This document shows, one piece after another, positions 32,775 to 40,648 of a stretch of DNA of 64,000 nucleotides. The stretch covers positions 31,403 to 95,402 of IMG/VR virus record IMGVR_UViG_3300009788_000096. One strand, given 5' to 3'. Within the stretch, counting starts at the first letter, position 1. Each line of letters starts with the position of its first letter. This DNA comes from a virus. The position numbers and the translations under genes were made by a program. The notes beneath the pieces were generated by a model. The model was not told where the DNA came from, searched no databases, and saw only the letters and a list, made by a program, of their open reading frames with translations.

Positions 32775-32849
32775 TGGTAGGGGCGAAAGGGATTGAACCT
32801 TAAGTCACTCCCTTATAAAGAGAGCGCTCTACCATTGAGCTACACCCCC
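32775..32849 (-). tRNA. tRNA-Ile (anticodon UAU)
   Basis: A full cloverleaf on the minus strand. The acceptor stem GGGGGTG pairs with CGCCCCT (two G-U wobbles), and CCA is encoded. The D arm is GCTC...GAGC. The anticodon arm CTCTC-TTTATAA-GGGAG places UAU at positions 34-36. The T loop is TTCAATC. The anticodon reads AUA, a codon used often in this AT-leaning genome and rare in many bacteria. It lies between two small protein genes in the same operon. Confidence 0.9.
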
Positions 32850-32853
32850 ACGG

Positions 32854-33111
32854 TTATTTGTCGTTATAGAAATCGTAAGTTCCGTCCGCGACTTCTTTTA
32901 TTAAAGGGTTGTCCGGGCACAGTTTAAATTCATCAGAAGTATAAGTACGAGCGAAAGTATTCGCTTTCATGCCGCACCATTCGCAAGTTTGCATTTGCTG
33001 ATTATCCGGAATTCCCCAACAATGACTTTCAATAACCCAACCGCCGAGTTGAGCTATAAGTACTTTATCCCTATCCTTTTTTTTCTTCAACGTTTCTTTA
33101 TTAATCAGCAT
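32854..33111 (-). CDS. Small protein with Cys-pair
   Basis: An 85-residue protein. CEWCGMKANTF with a later LCPDNP gives a possible metal site. Its ATG lies inside the 3' end of the SbcC C-half gene, whose terminal KRRR codons supply the AAAAGGAGG ribosome site. Function unknown. Confidence 0.5.
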   Translation of the reverse strand: MLINKETLKKKKDRDKVLIAQLGGWVIESHCWGIPDNQQMQTCEWCGMKANTFARTYTSDEFKLCPDNPLIKEVADGTYDFYNDK

Positions 33112-33736
33112 TTCGCCTCCTTTTGATTTTTCGTCCTTTGACTAACTTCACAATTGACTGTTTTCCATTATGTCTAACTCGCCAGACTTTATCGCAGAAT
33201 TCAATTAGTTTATCCAAATGACTAATGATAATGACTTGGAACTTGAGCTCTCGACTCAACGTTTGGAGCATCGTCCCTGCCATTTCGATAAGATCGCCTG
33301 TACGAAGGAACGGCTCATCGAGGATAAATAGGTTCCGAGTACGCGGAGAAGATATAGTCCAAAGAACCACGCGAAAAGCAAAACTAATGACATCAATAAT
33401 ACTACGCCCCATTTCATCCTTCGGAACAAACTCACTATCGCCTTCCTTTATAACAGGTACGAATTTAGTTTTATTTTTCTCAGGACTTTGCAATTCAAAA
33501 GTAAAATTCCGCTCCGTGAAAACAGAACGGATAGCCATGGACAGAAGCGACTCGACCCTTGTTTTGACTTTGATCTGGACTATCTTTGCAACAGTGGTTA
33601 TAACATCCAATGCCTCTGAATAATCCAATAACTCAATAGTCAATTTTTTTGTCTTCTTCTTCTTTTTCCTTTTGTCTAAAAGGAGAGTCGCTTTTTTAGC
33701 GATCAGAAGATTATAGTCTTGCCTAAGAGAGTGCAT
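33101..33736 (-). CDS. SbcC/Rad50 C-terminal ATPase half (separate gene)
   Basis: A 211-residue protein that is only the C-terminal lobe of an SbcC/Rad50/T4 gp46 ATPase. The signature region DEMGRSIIDVISFAFRVVLW stands for the usual SGGxxxxxSLALR/DVISFALR motif. LFILDEPFLRTGD is Walker B plus the D-loop, and VIIISHL carries the H-loop. No Walker A is present. The ATG at 33736 overlaps the end of the upstream coiled-coil gene; an in-frame start at 33814 would give a low-complexity Lys/Arg leader. It must pair with the N-half at 34826-35800. It ends KIKRRRNAD. Confidence 0.75.
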   Translation of the reverse strand: MHSLRQDYNLLIAKKATLLLDKRKKKKKTKKLTIELLDYSEALDVITTVAKIVQIKVKTRVESLLSMAIRSVFTERNFTFELQSPEKNKTKFVPVIKEGDSEFVPKDEMGRSIIDVISFAFRVVLWTISSPRTRNLFILDEPFLRTGDLIEMAGTMLQTLSRELKFQVIIISHLDKLIEFCDKVWRVRHNGKQSIVKLVKGRKIKRRRNAD

Positions 33737-33968
33737 TTTTAATATCCCTAATAAGTTCCTTTGCTTCAAATTCCATTTTCTTTTTCTTCTTCTTTTTCTT
33801 GGAAACTTTCCCATCTATATCTTCAAGAAACTCTTCCACTTCTTCCGGATCAATACCATAGTTATCTTTTAGATCCTTAAGGAATTTGTCAAGTTCTCTT
33901 TTGTAGATTTTAAGATTCGTAATTAAGGAATCAATATCTTTTTTTAAGTCCTCAAGATTCGTCTTCAA
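33723..33968 (-). CDS. Coiled-coil protein between SbcD and the SbcC C-half
   Basis: An 81-residue acidic/basic coiled coil (about 1-45 heptad-like, then a Lys run of nine). It starts with TTG at 33968 behind a full GGAGGTGA Shine-Dalgarno. It occupies the place where the descending coiled coil of an intact SbcC would be coded, so it may replace part of that arm. Confidence 0.6.
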   Translation of the reverse strand: MKTNLEDLKKDIDSLITNLKIYKRELDKFLKDLKDNYGIDPEEVEEFLEDIDGKVSKKKKKKKKMEFEAKELIRDIKNALS

Positions 33969-34869
33969 TGATCACCTCCGATAAAATATTCTTCACCCTT
34001 TTATTTGACTTCCTTCGATTTAACTCTTTTTCAATTTCATCGTATAAGTCAATGTGCGTAGAATCATCATCCTTAAGGGCAATAGTGAAGTCTTCCAAAC
34101 CTGTATCAATAATTAAGTTATCTTGTAAATGCAATCTATCAATTACTTTCTCCGCTGGCTTGTGTCTTAGAATTTTTCTTTTTATTTCGTTTGTTTTTAA
34201 ATTGTATAAATAACAACAAGGTCTATGAGTCAAGTTATATTCATCGGCTTTTAACCGCATCATTGGACCGGTATTGATTATATGAGATTCGCCTCTTTTA
34301 TAATAGAAATGTTTATGAACATCGCCGGCCAGAACGAGATTCCATCCCTTATACTTTCGCAGGAAATACTTCGCCCCAATATACTTGTGATCTGGAAATA
34401 AAGCCTTATCGCTTATACTCTTGTGGATAACAAGAATGTTTTGTTTTCCTTCTGGTTTCGGTATTTCTTCGCCATGGGCGCAACCATATATATAGAGAGG
34501 ACCATCGCCATCCTCATGAATGGACGGCTGTTCATTACCAAGTATTTCAACAAGCCCAGCTTTATATAAGACTCCAAAAGAAGTTGGAGTTTTAGTTACA
34601 TCCGTTCGCATATACTTATCATGTTGTCCGGGCACAGTATAAATTTTTACATCAGGAAATTTTTTAAGTAAAGTCATTAAATTAAATAATAAATGCCAGT
34701 CCCGTGCGGATTCCAAGAAGTCCCCAGCTTGAAGTATATCCGCATTGTGTTTGTCTGCGTACTTTAATACTTCCTTAAACTTTCTAAGGAACGTCCGTAG
34801 AACGTTATCCCTCCTACCGATAGGGCTACGACTGGTTCCGTGGACGTCGCTTAATAGTACGAAGTTCAT
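33952..34869 (-). CDS. SbcD/Mre11-like (T4 gp47-type) nuclease
   Basis: A 305-residue metallophosphoesterase. The metal motifs appear in order: DVHG (8-11), GDFLE (near 49-53), GQHDK (near 81-85), VIHK, and AGDVHKH (near 180-186). With the two SbcC halves it should form an SbcCD-type exonuclease that processes DNA ends for recombination and degrades host DNA. It overlaps the SbcC N-half gene by 44 bases. Confidence 0.85.
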   Translation of the reverse strand: MNFVLLSDVHGTSRSPIGRRDNVLRTFLRKFKEVLKYADKHNADILQAGDFLESARDWHLLFNLMTLLKKFPDVKIYTVPGQHDKYMRTDVTKTPTSFGVLYKAGLVEILGNEQPSIHEDGDGPLYIYGCAHGEEIPKPEGKQNILVIHKSISDKALFPDHKYIGAKYFLRKYKGWNLVLAGDVHKHFYYKRGESHIINTGPMMRLKADEYNLTHRPCCYLYNLKTNEIKRKILRHKPAEKVIDRLHLQDNLIIDTGLEDFTIALKDDDSTHIDLYDEIEKELNRRKSNKRVKNILSEVIIEDES

Positions 34870-35800
34870 TAGTTATCCTTTTTACATCTTTCATTGTTAT
34901 CGGGTGGAAACACGTTGGACATTTCTTTTTCTTTTTCAACGCTGACCCGTATTTTTTGATAGTCCTTGCTAACTCTTTCTTCGCAAGAGCTATTTGATTT
35001 CTATGAAGGTGAATACTCATTAGTAATTCTTTTTGATCTTTTAACGACTGTATTTCGCTGTTACACTTTTCGATCCATTTGATATACTTCAATGCTTTCT
35101 TCGCATCTTTAGCCCACACAAGGGTCTGTTGCGTATCTTCTATCTTTGCTGCCAAGTCTTGGACCTTGAAGTATTGATTTGAAAGACTATCGATCGAGTT
35201 ATCAAGCTTTTCGATTTTAGATATTTTTTCATCAATATCTTCAAGGGTTTTAAACTTTCCAAGTTCATCATTGATATCTCTAACATCTTCATTTAAAACT
35301 TGAATCCATTTTTTTAAACCGAGGACTTTACTTCTTATTTTCTTTTTCCACTTGTCAATATTTTGCATCCTCGTGGCACGGTTAATAGCCTTCGATATTT
35401 CTGCTGAAGATGAAGTAATTAAAAAAGGTTGAGAATATTCGTCGTGAATATTTAACGAGCCCATATTAATGGCACTAACTACTTCATCAGGAACGTCGCG
35501 ATTTAAGGTACTGAAAGGCTTACCGTTTAACTTGTACATCGCACTTTTAGAACTTTGACCTCTTTCAAAATAAATATCCGCATCATCGAAAAGTGCGTGG
35601 ACAGAAGTTTTATCACCCTCCGCAAAGTCGCTGTGATAGCGGAATCCCAGCGGTCTATAATTCTTCAACAGGAAAATAGCCCGAAGTAAATTTGTCTTCC
35701 CACTCTGGCCAGTTCCAATAATGCCATTGAGGCCGGGACTAAATTCGAGTTCCGTATCTTCGTGAGAACGGAAGAATTTAACTTTGAGTTTTTTTAGCAT
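34826..35800 (-). CDS. SbcC/Rad50 N-terminal half with zinc hook (separate gene)
   Basis: A 324-residue protein. The N-terminal lobe has FFRSHEDTELEF and Walker A GTGQSGKT at about 30-37. A coiled coil runs from about 140 to 290. The zinc hook CPTC stands at about 294-297, close to the C terminus, so the protein stops just after the hook. An intact SbcC would continue with the returning coil and the Walker B lobe, which here is coded separately at 33101-33736. It ends IKRRPRNQS, with codons that do not form a Shine-Dalgarno. Confidence 0.75.
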   Translation of the reverse strand: MLKKLKVKFFRSHEDTELEFSPGLNGIIGTGQSGKTNLLRAIFLLKNYRPLGFRYHSDFAEGDKTSVHALFDDADIYFERGQSSKSAMYKLNGKPFSTLNRDVPDEVVSAINMGSLNIHDEYSQPFLITSSSAEISKAINRATRMQNIDKWKKKIRSKVLGLKKWIQVLNEDVRDINDELGKFKTLEDIDEKISKIEKLDNSIDSLSNQYFKVQDLAAKIEDTQQTLVWAKDAKKALKYIKWIEKCNSEIQSLKDQKELLMSIHLHRNQIALAKKELARTIKKYGSALKKKKKCPTCFHPITMKDVKRITNELRTIKRRPRNQS

Positions 35801-36008
35801 GATCTTTTTGTGCTTTCCTCATCCTTTTAATACTTTGAATTTCGGCTCTGATTTCCTTTGCTATTTTGCGAACCTCTTGCATAAAGGATCTTGTGCGTTT
35901 CCCGGCTTGTATGTTTCCCTTGTCGAATTTGATGGTATCAGTTTTAGCTCCCAAAACAACTTCCATCAAATCGGCAAGCATGCCCTCAATTTTCTTTGGT
36001 CTTCCCAT
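35778..36008 (-). CDS. Histone H1-like DNA-binding protein
   Basis: A 76-residue basic protein. GNIQAGKRTRSFMQEVRKIAKEIRAEI fits the GNKxAGxRxRKxxxxLxKxxKExR motif of the bacterial and phage H1-like (Hc1) family, which binds DNA without sequence specificity. It overlaps the SbcC N-half start by 23 bases. Probably part of replication or nucleoid handling. Confidence 0.65.
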   Translation of the reverse strand: MGRPKKIEGMLADLMEVVLGAKTDTIKFDKGNIQAGKRTRSFMQEVRKIAKEIRAEIQSIKRMRKAQKDHAKKTQS

Positions 36009-36017
36009 GCTATCTCC

Positions 36018-36998
36018 TTATAGATTAAAAGCCTTTATCCATCGTCTTATATATTTTTTACCCAGAAATGATCTGAAATTATTTTCGCGGAATAGGCGGA
36101 CAAAACGAAACTTGCTAAAGGTATTTCTTCTAAGTAACATGCGTGGAATCTTTTGTCCGGGGAATGGTAATTTGATTAACTTATAATTTCGCTCGATTGT
36201 GGTCTGGCCTTTCGCTGAAACTATACGGTCATAAACTTTGCCTTTTGTTAATTGGCCTATATGATATTTTAAAGCGTTTGACTTAGGGTTTTTAGGATCA
36301 GAAACACCTTCAACTCCGGGAACCTCGTCAGAACTGCATCCGCCGATTGCTTTCACCTTTGCCCATTCGTTTGGGTTGATACCATATTTATCTCTGAACA
36401 TTTCTTTGGTGAAGTATTTCTTGTCCTTATAATTCCATATCTTGCAATAATTCAGAAGCTGAAACATATCATTATCATTGCTGATAAGAATTACTTCATT
36501 TCCTTCCCGATGTAAACGCTTTGTCCAATAGGCAATTAAATCATCTGCTTCCCACAATTTAAAAACCCATGTGTTATGAAATCCAAGGTAAGGAAGAGTA
36601 TTATAATTTAGATTTATCCGCTGGATCAGCATGGCATCGCGGTCAATTTTTTCTTCAAAAGTCAATTCATTATAAAAGGCTCCGCGTTTTTTCTTATAGT
36701 CGGGAAACATATTGTGCCTGTGAGTCAAACCGGCATCCCAACAGAAAAACATTCTTGTAGTATTAAACTTTTCTGCGTAGCCCAAGACATAACGGAGAAA
36801 GCCATAGGTTACCCCTGTAGGATAACCGTTATAGGAAAGCGCACCGACAGTATGAAAGGCAGCGTATGACAGAGCCGGACCGTCGATGACTAATACTTTA
36901 GAATCTTGCTTTCCTCTTAGTGACTTCATCCTCAAAGAGTTTTTCAATTTTGTTCCACTTCTTTTCCGTCTTTTCAGCAAGCGCTTCTTCACGATCAT
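36018..36998 (-). CDS. 5'-3' exonuclease / flap endonuclease (FEN-type)
   Basis: A 326-residue reading of the FEN/T4 RNase H-like family. VLVIDGPALSYAAF supplies the first metal site. FPDYKKKRG is the helical-arch start, and LWEADDLIAYW and LISNDNDMFQLL carry the acidic residues. GCSSDEVPGVEGV is the helix-hairpin-helix-adjacent GSxDxxPGVxG motif. The start is uncertain: 36998 has GAGGAG too close, GTG at 36992 has it at seven bases, and ATG at 36929 lacks an RBS. The long forms carry an N-terminal KKRLLKRRKR tag and overlap recA by about 100 bases. It should remove RNA primers. Confidence 0.8.
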   Translation of the reverse strand: MIVKKRLLKRRKRSGTKLKNSLRMKSLRGKQDSKVLVIDGPALSYAAFHTVGALSYNGYPTGVTYGFLRYVLGYAEKFNTTRMFFCWDAGLTHRHNMFPDYKKKRGAFYNELTFEEKIDRDAMLIQRINLNYNTLPYLGFHNTWVFKLWEADDLIAYWTKRLHREGNEVILISNDNDMFQLLNYCKIWNYKDKKYFTKEMFRDKYGINPNEWAKVKAIGGCSSDEVPGVEGVSDPKNPKSNALKYHIGQLTKGKVYDRIVSAKGQTTIERNYKLIKLPFPGQKIPRMLLRRNTFSKFRFVRLFRENNFRSFLGKKYIRRWIKAFNL

Positions 36999-38046
36999 TC
37001 TCCTCTACATATTTAACGAAGTTTGCTCGTTTCTTGAATTTCTTCTTGTCGAATCTTATGACATTTTTACCCCAGAGAAAATCTGCCATGGAATTAATAT
37101 CGTCAAGGCCATAGTCATATAATATAGTAAAACGACTGTCTCTAAAGGGTTTGGAGACCTTAGAGCGTTCAACTTTTACTTCACTAATGATTCCAAAGAC
37201 TCGCTTGGATTTCTTTTTGGTTTTTCTCAGCTTTTCCACTTCTCTGATCCATGCGACCTGGTGTGTATAAAAGTCAAGTGCCTTTCCACCGGCTCGATAT
37301 GTTTTCTTTCCAAACGTGGCGCCGATCTTTACCCTGACTTGTGAGATAATCATCAAGGTGGCATCGTATTTATTACTTTCAAGTTGACTGGCAACAGCAG
37401 CGAAAAAGGAACTTGAGTATTTTTGCTTTTCCAAATTATAGGAACCTTTTTCTTCTGTATCATTTTCTACTGCTTGTTCAAAACGCTCAATATCTTTAAA
37501 TGACTTAATGGCATCCCAGCTATCGAGGATATACAGAAGGAACTCTCCTCTTTTTAAAGCCTTGACTCTCCTATAATAATCCCTCCCAAATGCTTCAACG
37601 TTTTTTGTGGTTATCCATTCTACTTCATCAACGAACGGACATTCCCACTTTCCAGTTTTTGGATTCTTTCTCCCATACATTTTTTCCAATGGGAAATCCA
37701 TAACGCCTTCACAGTTATTATAAACGATGATAAGCTTTTTGACTTTAGGAAATATTTTACTTTTAATTTTTTTGATATACTTCCAAGCCCAAAAACAACA
37801 TTCCAAAGCAAGAAGTGTTTTCCCACTACTACCATCACCGACGATATTACAAATACGCGATCTGGCCCAACCGCCTTTAGGACCTTTGCCGGATAAAGCT
37901 AAATTCAAACGAGTAGAACCTGAATGGATAAACTCAACACGATCATTTGGATCCATGGATCTACCTTTTCGCCTTAGGATTTTTCTCACGCTCGCAACGT
38001 CGGCTTGTTTGTTATGCCGAACTTTTCGCCGTTTGATTTTCCGCAT
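36898..38046 (-). CDS. RecA/UvsX-like recombinase
   Basis: A 382-residue strand-exchange protein. Walker A is GDGSSGKT near 68-75, Walker B YILDSWDA near 168-175, and loop-region ISQVRVKIGATFGKK near 236-250 is RecA-like. RAGGKALDF also matches. The N-terminal 35 residues are very basic and begin MRKIKRRK. The ATG at 38046 is chosen because AAGGAG lies five bases upstream; the GTG at 38049 is too close. Its leader can form CTCC-ACAA-GGAG, which would hide the SD, and a large structured RNA lies directly upstream. Confidence 0.85.
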   Translation of the reverse strand: MRKIKRRKVRHNKQADVASVRKILRRKGRSMDPNDRVEFIHSGSTRLNLALSGKGPKGGWARSRICNIVGDGSSGKTLLALECCFWAWKYIKKIKSKIFPKVKKLIIVYNNCEGVMDFPLEKMYGRKNPKTGKWECPFVDEVEWITTKNVEAFGRDYYRRVKALKRGEFLLYILDSWDAIKSFKDIERFEQAVENDTEEKGSYNLEKQKYSSSFFAAVASQLESNKYDATLMIISQVRVKIGATFGKKTYRAGGKALDFYTHQVAWIREVEKLRKTKKKSKRVFGIISEVKVERSKVSKPFRDSRFTILYDYGLDDINSMADFLWGKNVIRFDKKKFKKRANFVKYVEENDREEALAEKTEKKWNKIEKLFEDEVTKRKARF

Positions 38047-38049
38047 CAC

Positions 38050-38064
38050 ATCTCCTTGTGGAGG
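38050..38064 (-). promoter_or_regulatory. SD-sequestering hairpin of recA
   Basis: On the minus strand the leader reads CTCC-ACAA-GGAG, so the Shine-Dalgarno AAGGAG can pair with an anti-SD four bases upstream. It lies at the foot of the 87-nt nested hairpin, so competing folding could switch translation of recA. Confidence 0.45.
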
Positions 38065-38151
38065 GTGGCAGGGCGAATGGCCAGTATAAAGGGATCGGAT
38101 GGATATGGGTGAGGGTTAGACCCATAAACCCTTTACTTTCCGCCCTGCCAC
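38065..38151 (-). ncRNA. Nested three-tier hairpin upstream of recA
   Basis: GTGGCAGGGCG (38065-38075) pairs perfectly with CGCCCTGCCAC (38141-38151). Inside it AGTATAAAGGG (38083-38093) pairs with CCCTTTACT (38129-38137) with a two-base bulge. Inside that TATGGGT (38104-38110) pairs with ACCCATA (38120-38126). The 87-nt element fills the recA 5' untranslated region. A riboregulator or RNA-processing element is inferred. Confidence 0.55.
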
Positions 38152-38154
38152 GAT

Positions 38155-38260
38155 CGGTTATAAATGGAGGCAGGAGAGGCTGAGTCCCATCGACGCCAGA
38201 GCCTTTTCAGGCTGCGCTCAGCACCGTCGCTGTCCCTTTCGGGCTCTCTTGCCAAGACCG
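38155..38260 (-). ncRNA. Multi-stem RNA candidate with two GAAA tetraloops
   Basis: Read on the minus strand, it starts at the stop of the SSB gene. An outer stem pairs positions 38244-38253 with 38169-38178. Inside are CCC-GAAA-GGG (about 38234-38243) and a GCTGAG/CTCAGC stem (38217-38222 with 38079-38084+100, i.e. 38179-38184). That stem encloses GCCT-GAAA-AGGC (about 38201-38212). CGACG at 38225-38229 can also pair with 38191-38195, forming a pseudoknot. The two GNRA tetraloops exist only on the minus strand, although one outer-stem pair is A-C there and G-U on the plus strand. No known class recognised. Confidence 0.5.
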
Positions 38261-39532
38261 TTATAGATCGAGTTCGTCAATGACCTCTTCGTGCAAATCA
38301 TCAAGATCATCTTTATCGAAATCGTCCAAGTCAATATCGAGGTCTTCGTCTTTAATGACTCTTTTCAATTTCTTGTAATTCATCTTTTTGATTTGCTTCT
38401 TGGTGAACTTAGGTTCATCGTCATCATCATCATCGTCATCATCGTCATCGTCATCGTCATCGTCATCATCGTCATCGTCGTCATCGTCGTCATCATCATT
38501 GTCGGCATCGTCATCATCGTCATCATCGTCATCGTCATCATCGTCATCGTCGTCGGCATCTTCCAGTGCCTCCGCGATTTTTTGTTTGACGTCGTCGACA
38601 TCGTCCTTTTTCTTGATTTTGACTTCAAGATCATTTTCGTCGATGAACTCTTTTAGCTCATCCATATCTTCGCAGTCATCGAGCTGTTCAATCAGATCAT
38701 CGTCGTCATCATCGTCATCATCATCACGATCACGAGCTTTTTTCGACTTCTTGTCGTATCCGTAGTATGCCTTGTAGATTTCATCGTAACTGGGATGGAT
38801 GACGATTCCATCAAGAATTTGAGCTTCATCCAGAATGTCTTGATCGATTTCATAATCCCGATCATCGAAAGCATGACCTTCGAAACTGGGATAGTCATTT
38901 TTCGATTTGGCCGGCTCAATTTTAAAGGTGACGGATTTCCCGTTTTTAATATCCACGAAGTTGACGTCCTTCTTCTTCTTTCCCTTCCTTGAAGGACGCT
39001 GGCTTAGTGCCACCAACTTCTTTTCCATATAATGCCAGCTAACATCCCAGACCTGTACACCTTTATCCTTTTCGCCACGATCATAGCAAAGGACATTATA
39101 AAGGTTGCGACGTTTCGGCCAGAGTTTGTTGGCCTTTTTATCTCTGCCCTTTTCAAACAGTGCCTGTTGATGTTCGCAGACAGGACACTTTTTGTCATAA
39201 GTTTTTTCCGGGCAAAGCATAACCTGATTCTGGGCGCCGAGGTTTGTATGGCAATAGAACTCGAAAGTGTATTGCTCTTCGCCCCGAGCGTCGGGATCCG
39301 GGTCTTTCTTGCCTGCGAAGTAAGGAACAATATCTACGATGTGATCACCATCTTTAGGTCTCCAAATCTGGAGATCAAGACTTTCGTCGATAATGGTTTT
39401 AAATCTTCCTTTACTTCTCTCTTGACTCTTTTTAATCCGTTTTTGGAGAGCGCCACTCTTCATCTTTCTGCGTTTGCGGCTACTCTTCAAACTCTTTTTC
39501 TTTTTCTTTTTGGACTTTTTCGACCTCGCCAT
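38261..39532 (-). CDS. T4 gp32-like single-stranded DNA-binding protein with poly-Asp tail
   Basis: A 423-residue protein. The N terminus is extremely basic (about 1-45). The OB-fold region contains the gp32-like zinc segment, HTNLGAQNQVMLCP...KKCPVCEH at about 95-122. The C-terminal third is acidic. An Asp block lies near 270-280, and a much longer run of Asp, interrupted by only a few Ala/Asn, near 330-380. A short charged helical end follows. Acidic tails of SSBs recruit partners and compete with DNA, but this one is far longer than in gp32. AAGGAGG precedes the ATG. Expected to coat ssDNA and load recombinase and polymerase. Confidence 0.75.
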   Translation of the reverse strand: MARSKKSKKKKKKSLKSSRKRRKMKSGALQKRIKKSQERSKGRFKTIIDESLDLQIWRPKDGDHIVDIVPYFAGKKDPDPDARGEEQYTFEFYCHTNLGAQNQVMLCPEKTYDKKCPVCEHQQALFEKGRDKKANKLWPKRRNLYNVLCYDRGEKDKGVQVWDVSWHYMEKKLVALSQRPSRKGKKKKDVNFVDIKNGKSVTFKIEPAKSKNDYPSFEGHAFDDRDYEIDQDILDEAQILDGIVIHPSYDEIYKAYYGYDKKSKKARDRDDDDDDDDDDLIEQLDDCEDMDELKEFIDENDLEVKIKKKDDVDDVKQKIAEALEDADDDDDDDDDDDDDDDDADNDDDDDDDDDDDDDDDDDDDDDDDDDDDEPKFTKKQIKKMNYKKLKRVIKDEDLDIDLDDFDKDDLDDLHEEVIDELDL

Positions 39533-39704
39533 AGCAAGCCTCCTTGTCCCTGCAAAACATACAGGGAATTTTATAGTTAATCAAACCTTCCACGACACTT
39601 TTCATTACAGCCAATGTTCCAATTCTACAAGCTATGTAGATAAACACCACATAAATAAAAATATCGACTATCCTATTAAATAATTCCGAGAATGTTATAG
39701 TCAT
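39480..39704 (-). CDS. Small membrane protein
   Basis: A 74-residue protein with one transmembrane segment (about 11-33, IVDIFIYVVFIYIACRIGTLAVM), then CMFCRDKEAC and a very charged tail. It starts in an ATGA overlap and overlaps the SSB start by 53 bases. Function unknown. Confidence 0.55.
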   Translation of the reverse strand: MTITFSELFNRIVDIFIYVVFIYIACRIGTLAVMKSVVEGLINYKIPCMFCRDKEACYGEVEKVQKEKEKEFEE

Positions 39705-40198
39705 TTTTGTCTCCTACTAATCTTCCTTCTTTTTAATCCCGTGCTACGACGGATTGCGTCTTTGACTCTCCTTTCTGCTTCTTCTTTGTGAGCCATTGGA
39801 ACCTTTGGATCAGCAAAGTGGAGTTGCACGTTTAAAGATGTAAGTGATTCTAACATATTCTTCCGTTGCTGGAAAGACTTCTTAGCTTCGTCAAGAGTTT
39901 TCTCATCTCTCAATGCATCCATATAACGGCGAAAGTATTTTTTGACTCGTTTTTGTTTAGATGCAATTGCCTTGGCGATAAAATCAGAAACCTTTTCTCC
40001 AGCATCATATACTTCGGGATCACGTTTAATTTTATTAACCATTAAGCCGAGGACTATTTCGTATTTATTCTTTGCTTCTTTAGAATCGACTTCCGCGAAT
40101 ACCGCCTTTATAGCCCAGTCATAGTAGAGCTGCGGTTGTTGAACGAGTTCTTCATCCAGATTATACCGGTCAATTTTTAGGTCTTTTATATAAGTCAT
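39701..40198 (-). CDS. Helical protein beside SSB and RecA genes
   Basis: A 165-residue all-helical, charged protein. It starts MTYIKDLKIDRYNLDEELVQ, has YYDWAIKAVFAEVDSKEAKNKYE in its first half, and ends in a basic tail LKRRKISRRQK that encodes the next SD. Position, size and helical pattern are reminiscent of UvsY-type recombination mediators, which load RecA onto SSB-coated DNA. The assignment is tentative. Confidence 0.5.
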   Translation of the reverse strand: MTYIKDLKIDRYNLDEELVQQPQLYYDWAIKAVFAEVDSKEAKNKYEIVLGLMVNKIKRDPEVYDAGEKVSDFIAKAIASKQKRVKKYFRRYMDALRDEKTLDEAKKSFQQRKNMLESLTSLNVQLHFADPKVPMAHKEEAERRVKDAIRRSTGLKRRKISRRQK

Positions 40199-40424
40199 GA
40201 ATAGGTACCATTTCTAAGTATATAACATTTGAAGCAGAGGGAATTATTTTAATGCAATTCATAATATTCCCGGCTGCCATGATTCGTAAAGTGTTACCTT
40301 CCATTTGGAGGTGTAGCAATTCGGTTTTACTGATTATTAAGTCAAAGCGATTCTTCCACCTGTTTTCAATATACGGATATTTTTTTCTTCGTTTGATTTT
40401 TCTCCTTTTAATTTTTCTCATCAT
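40170..40424 (-). CDS. Small protein with N-terminal basic tag
   Basis: An 84-residue protein that starts with MMRKIKRRKIKRRKK, almost the same as the RecA N terminus, then a globular part with FDLIISKTELLHLQMEGNTLRIM. It starts in an ATGA overlap behind GGAGG. Function unknown. Confidence 0.5.
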   Translation of the reverse strand: MMRKIKRRKIKRRKKYPYIENRWKNRFDLIISKTELLHLQMEGNTLRIMAAGNIMNCIKIIPSASNVIYLEMVPIHDLYKRPKN

Positions 40425-40648
40425 TGATCCTCCATTATTATATGTCGCAATAAAAGACTTTGCGTTTTTAACTCATGTAGCATTTCAAATAGCAGTAAGT
40501 CAGTAACAGTACTTGACTTCAACCAAGCCCCATCTTTAAATCGGACAAAAATTTGATCATGGTGTCTCGATATGTGCATGTCAATTTCTTCTTGTTGTTG
40601 ATTTTTGCTTCCGTGTTCTCCGCCTCCGTTGCCTCCTCGATTCGCCAT
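40421..40648 (-). CDS. Protein of unknown function
   Basis: A 75-residue protein with a Gly/Gln-rich N terminus and a helical C terminus (TVTDLLLFEMLHELKTQSLLL). Ends in an ATGA overlap. No family recognised. Confidence 0.5.
   Translation of the reverse strand: MANRGGNGGGEHGSKNQQQEEIDMHISRHHDQIFVRFKDGAWLKSSTVTDLLLFEMLHELKTQSLLLRHIIMEDQ

Noticed and set aside
33736-33814. Longer start of the SbcC C-half
   Set aside because: It would add a Lys/Arg-rich leader read from another frame of the coiled-coil gene; the ATG at 33736 fits the gene overlap.
38388-38765. Poly-Ser ORF on the plus strand
   Set aside because: It is the antisense reading of the Asp-coding run in the SSB gene (GAY read as TCR).
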